64,000 nucleotides of DNA, taken from positions 62,001 through 126,000 of the forward strand of contig NZ_JAPHOQ010000009.1 in assembly GCF_026191355.1 (NCBI RefSeq), given 5' to 3'. The notes beneath the pieces were generated by a model, which saw only the letters and a list, made by a program, of their open reading frames with translations, had not been told where the DNA came from and ran no database searches. A program made the translations under genes and the position numbers. The stretch is from Legionella sheltonii. Its GTDB lineage: Bacteria > Pseudomonadota > Gammaproteobacteria > Legionellales > Legionellaceae. Positions 35,612 through 45,049 of the stretch are shown here, one piece after another; within the stretch, counting starts at the first letter, position 1, and each line of letters starts with the position of its first letter.

Positions 35612-38110
35612 ATGGCATTAGATTTTTCCAAACTGGGTACAGGACAAACTGTCGATACTGTTTTAAAGCCGAGAGAAATTTTTAACGCGTTACCCAATAA
35701 AAAATCAAACAAATTCCATTATCCACGCGATGTGCAATCTCAAGTATGGAGCAAGTGGTTTGACCGAAAAGAGGAACGAAACCTAGTCATAAAAATGAAT
35801 ACAGGCGGTGGTAAAACAGTGGTTGGCCTTTTAATTTTAAAAAGTTGCTTGAATGAGAAGAAAGGACCTGTAGTTTACATTGTTCCAGATAATTTTTTAG
35901 TAGAGCAAGTTTTATCCGAAGCAAAAGATCTTGGATTAAATGCAGTCGATGACCCTGAAAATGAGAGTTTTTTAAAAGGGAAAGCAATTTTAGTAACTAA
36001 TATATATAAATTAATTAACGGAAAATCAGTATTTGGTGTTGGGGATGAAGGAACTAAAATACCCATTAAAACGATCCTTATTGATGATGCCCATGCATGC
36101 GTAAATACAGTCGAAGAACAATTCACTTTGAATGTATCATCCTCTAACCCGGCACATAAAAAAATATTTAGTATTTTTGAAGAGGCAATGAAAAGGCAGT
36201 CGGAAGCAAAATATTTGGAGATTAAATCAGGGGATCCTTTTGCCTACATCTTAATCCCATATTGGAACTGGCAAGAAAATCTAAGTAATGTAATGCAGGT
36301 TTTAATTGAAAACAAAAATCATGAAGAAATAAAATTTAAATGGGCATTAATAAAAGAAAATTTAGAGCGATGTAGTTGCGTGATTAGTAAGCATAACGTT
36401 GAAATTACAAGTAATTGTATTCCAATTGATGTGATTCCGTCTCTGAGTAATGCATCAAGAAAAATATTTATGACTGCCACATTATCGGACGATAGCGTCT
36501 TAACGACTCATTTTGGTGTAAGCCCCCAATATCTTAATACCCCCATCACTCCAGATTCAGCGGGGGATGTAGGTGACAGATTAATCTTATTACCACAAGC
36601 TCTTAACACCAATATGTTCGATAGTGATGTTAAAGCATTATGTTTGGAATTATCCAAAGAATATAACGTGGTAGTTATTGTCCCCTCTAACAAGCGAGTG
36701 GAGTTTTGGGAGGATGCAGCGGATCTCATTTTAAATAAAGACAGTATGCTTCATGGAATTGAACAACTTAAAACGACTCATATTGGCTTAACGATTTTAG
36801 TTAACAAATATGATGGGATTGATTTACCTGAAAATGCTTGCCGATTATTAGTTATAGATGGATTACCAGCAGCCCGAAATAATATTGATAAAATTCGCCA
36901 GAGTGAGCTTGCAGGTAGTTCGAACAGAGTAAATCAAATAGTTCATAAAGTGGAACAGGGGATGGGGAGAGGAATTAGATCTAATGATGATTATTGCGTC
37001 ATTTTTCTTATGGGGAAAGATCTTACTTCTCAGCTTTATACGAGCGAAACTTTAGAACTATTTTCACCCGCGACAAAGGCTCAATTAGAATTATCAGAGC
37101 AAATAGCAGACCAAATAAAAGATAAGGGGGCTGATGAGATTAAAACTGTCATAAACTACAGTCTAAAAAGGGATCCTCAATGGGTTAAGTTAAGCAGGGG
37201 TATTATGGCAGACTTAAATTATTCCAATCAAAATAAAACTGACCCAATAAAAATAGCTTTAAGAGAGGCTTACGATTTAGATCGCTCTGGGAAACCACAA
37301 GAAGCAGCAAATAGAATTTTGAATGAAATCAATAGGTCAACTGAAGATCCTTTATTAAGAGGCGTGTTAAAACAATACATGTCGGAATATATAAACAAGT
37401 ACGATAAGGTGGAATCGCAAAAAACTCAGCTATCCGCTATATCTGATAATTTAAGAGTTCTTAAACCAATCGAAGGCATCTGTTATAGGCCACTACAAAA
37501 TCATACCGGATCACAAGCAATACAATGTTCTAACTATTTAAAAGAAAAATTTAAAGATGGAAACAAACTTATTATCTATGCAGAGGGAGTATTTTCAAAA
37601 CTTGTATTTAGTGAAGGCACTGCAAATATATTTGAGGATGCTTTTAAAGAGTTAGCATACCTACTTGGCTTTATAGGCCAACGCCCCGAAAATGATTATG
37701 GAAAAGGACCAGATAATCTCTGGCTGTTGGATGATTTAAAATTTTTAGTTATTGAATGTAAAAATGGTGCAACCACTGATCTTATTTGTAAACACGATTG
37801 TAATCAGCTGAATGGTTCTGAAATTTGGTTTAATAACAATTATGGCAATGGTGCTAAATGTGTACCTATTATGATTCATTTATCTGCTTGTTTTGAGTAT
37901 GCGTGTTCTCCAAGTAAAAATATAAAAATAATAAATAAGAGCTTATTAGAAAAGTTAGTTAATAACGCTCGTCAATTTATAAAATCTATAGCCTCTGATA
38001 ATAAGTTTGAAGACAGTCAAACTGTCAAACAACGTCTGGATCAATACAAGTTAGAGGCTGATGATATTACAGCCAACTACACAACTCATTTTAAAACAAA
38101 AAAAACCTGA
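35612..38110 (+). CDS. SF2 helicase with nuclease-like C-terminal domain
   Basis: An 832-residue protein with superfamily-2 helicase motifs: Walker A TGGGKT (residues 64-69), a DEAH-like motif II LIDDAHA (about 156-162), motif III MTATL near 290, and motif VI QGMGRGIRS near 449-457. The C-terminal third has a PD-(D/E)XK-like pattern (WLLDDLKFLVIECKNG, about residues 703-718) with a candidate D...ECK site. Such helicase-nuclease proteins are often defence genes. I cannot place it in a named system. A ribosome site AAAGGA precedes ATG 35612. It lies 48 nt after higA and 128 nt before another unknown gene. Confidence 0.8.
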   Translation: MALDFSKLGTGQTVDTVLKPREIFNALPNKKSNKFHYPRDVQSQVWSKWFDRKEERNLVIKMNTGGGKTVVGLLILKSCLNEKKGPVVYIVPDNFLVEQVLSEAKDLGLNAVDDPENESFLKGKAILVTNIYKLINGKSVFGVGDEGTKIPIKTILIDDAHACVNTVEEQFTLNVSSSNPAHKKIFSIFEEAMKRQSEAKYLEIKSGDPFAYILIPYWNWQENLSNVMQVLIENKNHEEIKFKWALIKENLERCSCVISKHNVEITSNCIPIDVIPSLSNASRKIFMTATLSDDSVLTTHFGVSPQYLNTPITPDSAGDVGDRLILLPQALNTNMFDSDVKALCLELSKEYNVVVIVPSNKRVEFWEDAADLILNKDSMLHGIEQLKTTHIGLTILVNKYDGIDLPENACRLLVIDGLPAARNNIDKIRQSELAGSSNRVNQIVHKVEQGMGRGIRSNDDYCVIFLMGKDLTSQLYTSETLELFSPATKAQLELSEQIADQIKDKGADEIKTVINYSLKRDPQWVKLSRGIMADLNYSNQNKTDPIKIALREAYDLDRSGKPQEAANRILNEINRSTEDPLLRGVLKQYMSEYINKYDKVESQKTQLSAISDNLRVLKPIEGICYRPLQNHTGSQAIQCSNYLKEKFKDGNKLIIYAEGVFSKLVFSEGTANIFEDAFKELAYLLGFIGQRPENDYGKGPDNLWLLDDLKFLVIECKNGATTDLICKHDCNQLNGSEIWFNNNYGNGAKCVPIMIHLSACFEYACSPSKNIKIINKSLLEKLVNNARQFIKSIASDNKFEDSQTVKQRLDQYKLEADDITANYTTHFKTKKT

Positions 38111-38238
38111 ACACTTTAAATATATAATGGGAAACAACTAAAAAAACAGTATTTCATCAATAGTAAAAGGAATACTTCTTTAGCATTATTTTAATAGCTT
38201 TTGAGCTAGTTGAACGCACGTCTAAACAAAGGATAAGC

Positions 38239-39102
38239 ATGGGGACTGTACTTAATTTAATTGTTGATTCGATACAAGAAGGTTTTTTACACCCATCAAG
38301 ATTTATAAAAAAAATCAAAAGTCACTCTCAGCTACAAATGTTATTAAAAACACCTCCCCAAACGGCTAACTCGGATCAAATAATTCATTGGAACAGGTGG
38401 GATAGTTTTTATTTTGATAAAAAATACACCATGAATCTAAGGGAAAGATACTACTCAACACAACAATATATTCCAGAATTAGAATATATTGTCACAGTTA
38501 ACGAAACAGAAAATTGGTGGTGTGATATTCGCAATATTGATTGCCTTGGCGCATCAAAATCAGATCTGAGCCTGTTTAAAACCCTTGATGATTTTGCAAC
38601 AACAGTTAACCATAATTTAATCGCCGACATATCAGAACAAAATTTAAACAAAAATTTGCAGTGGGAGGGTGGACGAATATTCAATAATCCTTCATTTTAT
38701 TGCTATGCATGGGATAACAACCGCATTCATTTATGTAATAGTGGGGGATCTCATCATTTTTCAGCAGCTCGATATCTTGCCTTAAAATTAAATAAAAAGT
38801 TTCCTGTTTGCGGTAGACTATATACAGTTCATTTAGACTCACAGTCCGTATTTTCTTTATTAAACCAATTTGATCTTTTTTCTGTAAATAGTAAAGACTG
38901 GTTCTTTATTAGTGAAGAATGTGAACATTTTGGTGCTCCAGTGGGATTTTACCCTGCTCCACGACCATTTTATGACCAAACAATTATTTTCCTTCCCCGT
39001 AATAATAAACGCTCAATGAGAATCTCGAAACTATTTAAACAAATTCAGCTATTTGATTTTAGCCTTTTCTTATTAAAGTCTCTAAAAAAGCAAGAGCATT
39101 GA
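38239..39102 (+). CDS. Hypothetical protein next to the helicase
   Basis: A 287-residue protein with no signal peptide. It has a GGSHHFSAARYLALKL segment near residues 170-185 and many aromatic residues. I do not recognise a confirmed family. AAAGGATAAGC precedes ATG 38239. The 128-nt gap from the helicase is A+T-rich, so it may have its own promoter. Its position suggests it belongs with the helicase, but that is inference. Confidence 0.6.
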   Translation: MGTVLNLIVDSIQEGFLHPSRFIKKIKSHSQLQMLLKTPPQTANSDQIIHWNRWDSFYFDKKYTMNLRERYYSTQQYIPELEYIVTVNETENWWCDIRNIDCLGASKSDLSLFKTLDDFATTVNHNLIADISEQNLNKNLQWEGGRIFNNPSFYCYAWDNNRIHLCNSGGSHHFSAARYLALKLNKKFPVCGRLYTVHLDSQSVFSLLNQFDLFSVNSKDWFFISEECEHFGAPVGFYPAPRPFYDQTIIFLPRNNKRSMRISKLFKQIQLFDFSLFLLKSLKKQEH

Positions 39103-39323
39103 TGGCCAATACCGAGCCATTACACACAATTTCAAAACTGGCTTTCTGATATCACAAGGGTACACACTTTAGTGATAGGCAGAAAACAAGAAGGTTACAT
39201 CTATCATATGATTTAAATATTTACTTTTGATAGATGACTAATCTAGGTCTGGTAATCTGGAACAAAATTCAGGAAAAATAAGAGCTATTCCGAATTGGTT
39301 TATTAACTCCTGCTCTCACAGAA

Positions 39324-39399
39324 TGGCTTATCCACAAGTCCATAGGCCAGTAGAGCCTTCATCGTCTCGGATAGGCCTGTGGACCCTGTGGGTAAGCCA
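39324..39399. repeat. Long imperfect hairpin inside the IS3 end
   Basis: Arms at 39324-39348 and 39374-39399 are near-perfect inverted repeats. The left begins TGGCTTATCCACA and the right ends TGTGGGTAAGCCA. A 25-nt loop separates them. The left arm contains TTATCCACA, the DnaA-box consensus, and the right arm a near match (TTACCCACA). It lies 3' of orfB. It may be a bidirectional terminator or a DnaA/replication-related site. Confidence 0.7.
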
Positions 39400-39411
39400 T
39401 GACACACCGAA

Positions 39412-40257
39412 CTATGTTTTAGAAACCGTACTAGGGTGTCCGAAATACACTTGAGCTGGTGTTAAATATCCAAAAGACTGATGGAGTCTTCGGTTGTTAT
39501 AATATTCAAAATACTCAGCTAATTCCAGCTCTATCTCTTCGATTGTTTCGAAATCATACCGATAGAGTTTTTCTTGCTTAACACTGCGCCATAAACGTTC
39601 TATGAAAATATTATCGAGGTATCGGCCGCGCCCATCCATACTGATAGAGATTTTGTGGGCCTTCAAGGTATTGATCCAATCATTAGACGTGAACTGAGCA
39701 CCCTGATCGGTATTAAAAATATCACACCGCCCCTGTAATAACGCGTTTTTTAGCGCCTCTACACAAAATTCTGCTTCTAATGTTGGGGACACCGCCCATT
39801 GAAGCACATACCGACTATACCAGTCCATGATGGCAACCAAGTAAACATGGCCTCCCTTCATACGCACGTAGGTAATATCAGCAGCCCAGACCTGATTAGG
39901 CTTAGTGATATCGATGTCACGTAATAGATAGGGGTACACGGTGTGCTCTTTATTGGGAACGCTTGTATTTGGCTTTGGGTAGACGGTTTCTAATCCCATA
40001 GCCTCCATGAGTCTCTTGATGCGTCGTTTACCAACAGGATAGCCAACTTCAAGGGACAACCATTGTGCGCGCTTCACTTTACCTTCACATGGATACTGGA
40101 GATAATGCTCGTCTAACAGCGCCATGAGCCGCTCGTCCTCTGCTGATATAGGAGACGCTTTGTAATAATAACTGGAAATACTCAATCCGAGTAGCATGCA
40201 TTGTTCTCGGATTGATATTTCAGCGTTGCTATCAATCAGCTTACGCTTTTCATCCAA
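39412..40257 (-). CDS. IS3-family transposase OrfB
   Basis: A 281-residue rve-type integrase catalytic protein. DDE residues are in WAADITYV, FNTDQGAQF and IFIERLWRSVK. It starts at TTG and overlaps orfA by 8 nt. A run of eight A followed by G (about 40270) allows -1 slippage to make an OrfAB fusion, as is usual for IS3 elements. Confidence 0.92.
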   Translation of the reverse strand: MDEKRKLIDSNAEISIREQCMLLGLSISSYYYKASPISAEDERLMALLDEHYLQYPCEGKVKRAQWLSLEVGYPVGKRRIKRLMEAMGLETVYPKPNTSVPNKEHTVYPYLLRDIDITKPNQVWAADITYVRMKGGHVYLVAIMDWYSRYVLQWAVSPTLEAEFCVEALKNALLQGRCDIFNTDQGAQFTSNDWINTLKAHKISISMDGRGRYLDNIFIERLWRSVKQEKLYRYDFETIEEIELELAEYFEYYNNRRLHQSFGYLTPAQVYFGHPSTVSKT

Positions 40258-40543
40258 GCTCAGTGGCAGTCTTTTTTTTTAACCATGATAATTGGGCTTG
40301 AAGTCGACCAATTTCCTCATACAAAGCACCAACAAGCTCGGCTTGCTCTTTTTTATCCTTATCATGAGAATTGGAAAAAGCATCTGAAATAGCCTGCAAT
40401 GCTGTTTGCTTCCATGCTTTAATTTGGGTAGGATGCACACCGTATTCGCTGGTCAGTTGAGCCTGAGTCAATTTTCCTTCAATTGCCGCAACTGCTATCT
40501 TTGATTTTTTTGATGCCGTGTAATAGTTTCTTTTTTTGCTCAT
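40250..40543 (-). CDS. IS3-family OrfA, DNA-binding protein
   Basis: A 97-residue helix-turn-helix protein (TQAQLTSEYGVHPTQIKAWK, about residues 25-44) with a C-terminal leucine-zipper-like helix (IGRLQAQLSWLKKK). It provides end recognition for the transposase. Confidence 0.92.
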   Translation of the reverse strand: MSKKRNYYTASKKSKIAVAAIEGKLTQAQLTSEYGVHPTQIKAWKQTALQAISDAFSNSHDKDKKEQAELVGALYEEIGRLQAQLSWLKKKTATELG

Positions 40544-40782
40544 TCTATTCTCCTCTGTTACTTAGAAGAATAGCTCTTAAAAATTACCTTTTTTCGTCCA
40601 AAAAACCGCGCCTATATCAGACTTCCAAAGCATCTGGATTTAATTGATAAAAACAGATTGCACGTTCCTGTTTCAAGTTCAATCAACACCAAGGACAACA
40701 TATAATATACAAAAGAGGATTTGTTCAGTACCAGGAAGATGGAATTTTGGGATTATTGTTTAATTAAATTGCAACCCATATT

Positions 40783-40892
40783 TGTGATAATTGTCACTAT
40801 CACAGGCAGTAAACTAGCTAATAACAGATTTCCGCAGCGGTGTTGCGGAAATCTGTTAAAGTAAAATGCGAAACTGTCAGCATTGCTGACAG
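40783..40892. repeat. Cluster of three inverted repeats downstream of the integrase
   Basis: This fills most of a 370-nt gene-free stretch (40544-40915). The first repeat is TGTGATA/TATCACA (40783-40804). The second has perfect 15-bp arms TAACAGATTTCCGCA/TGCGGAAATCTGTTA with a 7-nt loop (40822-40858). The third is CTGTCAGCA/TGCTGACAG (40874-40892). The third lies 24 nt after the integrase stop and is followed on that strand by T-rich sequence, so it probably acts as its terminator. Confidence 0.75.
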
Positions 40893-40915
40893 AATTATTT
40901 TGGTACACCTCCTGA

Positions 40916-42151
40916 TTATTCTTCTTTCGACATTAGTTTTTTATATTTGGCAGATTGATGTCGTTCAAGGAGATCAATATCATTATATCGATCGGTAATA
41001 GCACTGGAACTATGACCAGCATCATCTCGTACGTGCGCAACAGGCCGCCCACGCATATTAATATCATCGGAAATACCTGTATGACGCAACCAATGTACTG
41101 TTGCTGACTCAAAACTATCAGCCTCTATTGAAAAGCCGGTGTTTCTTAAATTTTGTATGGTGTTATCAAAGCAGTCTTGAATCAAGCGACGAATGTGTCT
41201 TGAACTAGTCATTGCTCCTTTGCCTTTTTCTTTAGGTAATAGAGGGCTTTGATCATTCATCGAAGGAAGTGGGGTTAACTGCATACTGACACGATATCGC
41301 TTGAGTGCTGCAAGCATGTCATCAGGTACGGCAATATCTCGCATTTTGTTACCTTTTCCTACCGTCTTAAACCACCAACATCCTTGGCTATCTTGATAAA
41401 AATGTCGCATTTCTGGAGTCCAACGATCACTGGCACATAGCTCAGAGATACGTAAGTACAATAAATAAAGCGCAGAAATAATGAACAATGTCCGTTCATG
41501 TCTATCGGGCGCATTATTTGCCATATTTTTAACTGTATCAAGACAAGTTCGCCATTGTTTTTCACTCAAGCGCATCACTTGTGCTTGATGTTGAGTTTTT
41601 TGGATATACTTGCTTTTTTGTCTGATCAAAGTAATCGGGTTAATGGATACTTTTTCCTCTAAGGCCAAGTAATTATAAAAACTGCTCAGCACCGTAAAAA
41701 TTTCACGAATTGCTTTTTGTGATAATTGATAGTTTTGCTTATTGGGCCTCAGTCCATTTTTATGATCAATTTTACTTACAGTGGCTACAAATGGGCGCCA
41801 CTCATGGTTGGGAATGCGTTCACCGTTATGCGTAATGAATCGTGCTACTTTTTTAAATCCAATCCATGATTTTGGTGGGTTGAAACAAAATTGCATGTAA
41901 TTTTCAATGTCTTGCCGTTTCAAATCCAGTAATGATTTTTTCTCAATTAGCCAGGCCCATTGAATTAATCGTTCGATTTCACGACGATACGATTCAAATG
42001 TGGCATTATTATTATCATATTGTTTTAAAAAATCGAGACAAAAAACTAAGTCATATGGGGCAAAGGATGGAGGTATAAATGTTTGCCAATTTTTTTCTTT
42101 AAGTTGTTGGCAGGTATCTATTAATGGTTGTGGTATAGGAATGCTTGCCAT
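40916..42151 (-). CDS. Tyrosine recombinase/integrase
   Basis: A 411-residue phage-type integrase. The N-terminal SAM-like DNA-binding part is followed by a catalytic domain with Arg in LYLRISELCA, the HWLRHTG box (H-x-x-R), His in AGHSS and the nucleophile Tyr in TDRYND near the C-terminus. It presumably recombines short sites of a mobile unit. It lies 37 nt downstream of the YhcG-like gene on the same strand, so they may be co-transcribed. Confidence 0.9.
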   Translation of the reverse strand: MASIPIPQPLIDTCQQLKEKNWQTFIPPSFAPYDLVFCLDFLKQYDNNNATFESYRREIERLIQWAWLIEKKSLLDLKRQDIENYMQFCFNPPKSWIGFKKVARFITHNGERIPNHEWRPFVATVSKIDHKNGLRPNKQNYQLSQKAIREIFTVLSSFYNYLALEEKVSINPITLIRQKSKYIQKTQHQAQVMRLSEKQWRTCLDTVKNMANNAPDRHERTLFIISALYLLYLRISELCASDRWTPEMRHFYQDSQGCWWFKTVGKGNKMRDIAVPDDMLAALKRYRVSMQLTPLPSMNDQSPLLPKEKGKGAMTSSRHIRRLIQDCFDNTIQNLRNTGFSIEADSFESATVHWLRHTGISDDINMRGRPVAHVRDDAGHSSSAITDRYNDIDLLERHQSAKYKKLMSKEE

Positions 42152-42188
42152 GGTTACACTCTAATTTTGAAATGGATTAATAGATCAT

Positions 42189-43259
42189 TTACGTCTTCGT
42201 ATGCGCACTATCATCAATATTTTCTTCACTGAATTCTGCTTCAAGTTCCGCAATGCTTGGCAGGTTTGATTTTAAGTTTTCAGGAATTGCCTTTGTAAGT
42301 TGATATTCAGAAACGCCTATTGGTTTTTCTATGCCTTTTAGAGCATACTCAGCAATAACTTTGCTTCTTGATTTGCAAAGCAATAAACCTATGCTAGGAT
42401 TATCGTGTTCCGTTTTAAGATACTGATCAACCAAGTTGAGATAAAAGTTTAATTGCCCAGCATGTTCTGGTTTGAAGCGAACTGCCTTCCACTCTATAAC
42501 AATAAATGCCCTAAGTTTTAAATGATAAAAGAGCATATCCAGGAAATAAGTTTCGCCATCAATTTCCATCGGATATTGACTACCAACAAATGAGAAACCC
42601 TTGCCCAGCTCTAATAAAAACTTGGTAATATGTGCAATGGAAGCATGCTCAATTTCGCGCTCAAGTGCATCATCATGAAGACCTAAAAAATCAAAATTAT
42701 ATGGACTTTTAAGTACTTCTTGCGCAAGTGATGATTGTGCCGCTGGTAATCGGTGTATAAAATTAGATGCTTTACTAGAGGATAAAGCTTGAGATTGATA
42801 TAAATTTTGATTAATATTTTTTTCAAGTGTTGAGCGTGACCAACCATTTTCAATGGTTTGACTTACATACCAATCACGCATGATAGCATCATTAACTCTT
42901 TGTATTAAAACAACAATATGTCCCCAAGGTAAATCCCGCACAGCTTGTGCGCGAATTTCATTTAAATCAGGATATTCCTCGGCAAGACGTTTCATTCGTC
43001 GGATGTTTGCTACTGAATAACCCCGGGTTTCAGGAAATAAATTCTGTAGATCTCGAGATAATGTTTCAATAAAGCCCGTTCCCCAAGATTTTTGTTTTTG
43101 TTTTTCAATTATTTGTTTGCCAATGTACCAATAGTGGTTGATAACTTCTTGATTTACGGCCAGTGCTGCACGGAATTGTGAGGATTTTATTTGAGTTTTA
43201 AGCGCACTTAAAAATGACTTATAATCATGATCGAGATGAAAAGTTATTTCTTTTGACAT
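42189..43259 (-). CDS. YhcG/DUF1016 PD-(D/E)XK nuclease-domain protein
   Basis: A 356-residue protein of the DUF1016 (YhcG) family. The N-terminal domain has the typical YWYIGKQI and TRGYSVANIRRM segments. The C-terminal PD-(D/E)XK domain has DMLFYHLKLRAFIVIEWK (Asp then E-x-K, about residues 243-260). YhcG-type proteins are common on mobile elements and are presumed nucleases. Substrate unknown. The start is the ATG at 43259. Confidence 0.92.
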   Translation of the reverse strand: MSKEITFHLDHDYKSFLSALKTQIKSSQFRAALAVNQEVINHYWYIGKQIIEKQKQKSWGTGFIETLSRDLQNLFPETRGYSVANIRRMKRLAEEYPDLNEIRAQAVRDLPWGHIVVLIQRVNDAIMRDWYVSQTIENGWSRSTLEKNINQNLYQSQALSSSKASNFIHRLPAAQSSLAQEVLKSPYNFDFLGLHDDALEREIEHASIAHITKFLLELGKGFSFVGSQYPMEIDGETYFLDMLFYHLKLRAFIVIEWKAVRFKPEHAGQLNFYLNLVDQYLKTEHDNPSIGLLLCKSRSKVIAEYALKGIEKPIGVSEYQLTKAIPENLKSNLPSIAELEAEFSEENIDDSAHTKT

Positions 43260-43319
43260 ACTTGGTTCCTTTGTTGGGTTGACTAATCGATTTCAATTCA
43301 ATTTGTCTTCCAAGCACAA

Positions 43320-43488
43320 AATTTTTGCTCACTGTCCTGTCGTGAGCGAAAATTATACGACTACGATAACTTAATTTCAAAAACTTTCTGCAACGGGCGT
43401 TGCAAAAAGTTTAATTGCCAAATTAGATATCAATAATACTTAATTTTCAAATAATTGCAAACAGTCCAATAGTATAAGCTATTGGACT
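43320..43488. repeat. Cluster of three inverted repeats upstream of yhcG
   Basis: A gene-free stretch (43260-43613) holds three hairpins: AATTTTTGCTCAC/GTGAGCGAAAATT (43320-43354, one mismatch), AAACTTTCTGCAACG/CGTTGCAAAAAGTTT (43381-43412, one mismatch) and AGTCCAATAG/CTATTGGACT (43463-43488, perfect). The tip of the second (GCAACGGGCGTTGC) resembles the tip of the 40822-40858 hairpin (GCAGCGGTGTTGC) on the other side of the integrase-yhcG pair. Confidence 0.75.
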
Positions 43489-43613
43489 TATAAGTTGAAT
43501 TCGACCTAGGATTGCTCATCCCATATAAAAGAAAGAAGAGCGATTTATTTTCAGAAATACTGTTGGAAAATCAATCCTATAGTGCTTTTGGAGTTTATAG
43601 AGCCTAGAAAAAT

Positions 43614-43787
43614 TTATTCTTTCTGCGTTTTCTCTATTTCCAACCTATTTATAATAGCTTTTTTTATTGAAGCCCCTAATTTATCTGCTTCGGCCCTCAA
43701 TGCTTCGTACCATTCATAATCATGAAGCACATCAAACAAAAGCCGATACTCGTCCATTAATACAAAATTCCGTTGTTCGTTATTCAT
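43614..43787 (-). CDS. Small hypothetical protein (57 aa)
   Basis: A 57-residue charged helical protein starting NNEQRNFVLMDEY and ending EIEKTQKE, from the ATG at 43787 with AAGGAT upstream. It has Tyr/Asp-rich and Lys-rich halves and resembles the size and charge of small antitoxins, but no partner toxin is adjacent. Function unknown. Confidence 0.5.
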   Translation of the reverse strand: MNNEQRNFVLMDEYRLLFDVLHDYEWYEALRAEADKLGASIKKAIINRLEIEKTQKE

Positions 43788-43870
43788 TTTTATCCTTGCA
43801 TGACTCCAAGTTTAATTGTACTTAATTTTTCGCGGCTAAGATAATGGAGCGCGAGTACATTTCACTCAAC

Positions 43871-44428
43871 TCACTTTATCACTCTTAAAGCAGTATGATA
43901 AATGCCAGAAGACCTTCTTGGCGTTGCCTCATCAAAAAGAATGCCGTATAAATCGTCAAAGAAAAGACTAGTTCTACGAATTTTCATATTATTTAAAATT
44001 ATAATTGCTTTGAGCATGCGTTCATCATAGGGCTTGAGTAGACTGGATGAGGATTTATATCCCAATCTCTCTGCCACACCATCTATAGACATGGGGTCTT
44101 TTTTCATGAGTCTAATGTAGAATTTAGTGAGGTAGTAGGAAATAATGAAACCTATAGATAGGAAAAAATAATAAGCAACTTTTTGATTACCTGGATAACC
44201 TCTAACCAATAATGGTGCGCACAGACTCAGGTTAATAACTGACAACACCGCAAAAAAAGGATTGAAGATATAGTGACTAATTTCTTTAAGAAAAGCTTCA
44301 AATCGAGTAATTGGAGTGAGACAAAATAAGTTCTCTTTAGTAGCCACAATGTCAGCATACCTTGGACAATATTCGGCAGGTATAGCCAATTGTTTTCCAT
44401 TTTTTAATTCAATATTGACCGTGTACAT
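43871..44428 (-). CDS. Hypothetical membrane protein
   Basis: A 185-residue protein with two membrane helices (about residues 57-75 and 85-105) and a basic C-terminal domain. I do not recognise the family. ATG 44428 (MYTVNIEL) is preferred to the upstream 44452. Confidence 0.55.
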   Translation of the reverse strand: MYTVNIELKNGKQLAIPAEYCPRYADIVATKENLFCLTPITRFEAFLKEISHYIFNPFFAVLSVINLSLCAPLLVRGYPGNQKVAYYFFLSIGFIISYYLTKFYIRLMKKDPMSIDGVAERLGYKSSSSLLKPYDERMLKAIIILNNMKIRRTSLFFDDLYGILFDEATPRRSSGIYHTALRVIK

Positions 44429-44477
44429 GATGGCTTTATATCTCCTTCCCAAATACGTAATTTAGCTTAGGATGCTT

Positions 44478-44759
44478 TTATTGAAACAATTCAGAATGAG
44501 ATCCTGTTCTCATTAATCTCAATAAACTCACTTCATCCTCTACTTTATAAATGAGCAGCCAATCTGGATTTATATGACACTCTCTGTACCCTTTCCAATT
44601 GCCAACTAAAGCATTATCGCTATTTTTTTAAGGAAGTGATTTACCATGGCACAATAAATCAACGATTTCCTGTAATAAACGTAAATTTTTACCTTGGTTA
44701 GTGATTTTTTTAAGATCTTTTTTAAACTGCGTAGAGCGGTATATATCAAGCATCCTCAT
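44478..44759 (-). pseudogene. yafQ: YafQ-type toxin gene with in-frame stop codon
   Basis: The reading frame from ATG 44759 would encode a 93-residue YafQ/RelE-type ribonuclease toxin (start LDIYRSTQFKKDLKK; end VGNWKGYRECHINPDWLLIYKV). Codon 44 is TAA (44628-44630), where family members have a sense codon in the LPEKY-like segment. The rest of the frame is intact, so it is a nonsense mutation rather than decay. The start overlaps the dinJ stop, as in dinJ-yafQ. Confidence 0.85.
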
Positions 44760-45012
44760 TATCCAAATCATCGATCATGGCCTGAAAGGATGAAAATCTT
44801 TTTCCACCACCACTTTCTAACTCGTCCATTGCCATTTGCGTTTCACGATTTGGAATTTTTAATTCAAAGGGCATCCCTTTGCACATCACGATTTGAGCAT
44901 ACAATGCATTGATTGCTTGCGATGCGGTAATTCCTATTTTTTTAAGAATTACATCCCCTTGCGCCTTAAGATCAGGCTCAATTCTTGCCTGAACCGTTGT
45001 TGCTTTAGTCAT
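44746..45012 (-). CDS. dinJ: DinJ/RelB-type antitoxin
   Basis: An 88-residue antitoxin with an N-terminal ribbon-helix-helix part (TTVQARIEPDLKAQGDVILKKIG) and a C-terminal part for toxin binding (RETQMAMDELESG). It is intact although its toxin partner has a stop codon. The autoregulatory operator is described separately. Confidence 0.9.
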   Translation of the reverse strand: MTKATTVQARIEPDLKAQGDVILKKIGITASQAINALYAQIVMCKGMPFELKIPNRETQMAMDELESGGGKRFSSFQAMIDDLDNEDA

Positions 45013-45049
45013 AATAAACCTCGTAATAGACTCATATAGTATATTGTAG

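Larger units (their letters stand above)
39258..40600 (-). mobile_element. IS3-family element (about 1,343 bp)
   Basis: The ends are inferred from matching outer sequences: TGGAACAAAA...TAAGAGCTATTC at the left, and TGGACGAAAA...TAAGAGCTATTC on the other strand at the right. These align without gaps over 32 nt, including a perfect 12-nt block. No convincing target duplication was found, so the exact ends are uncertain by a few bases. It carries orfA and orfB on the - strand. Confidence 0.75.
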
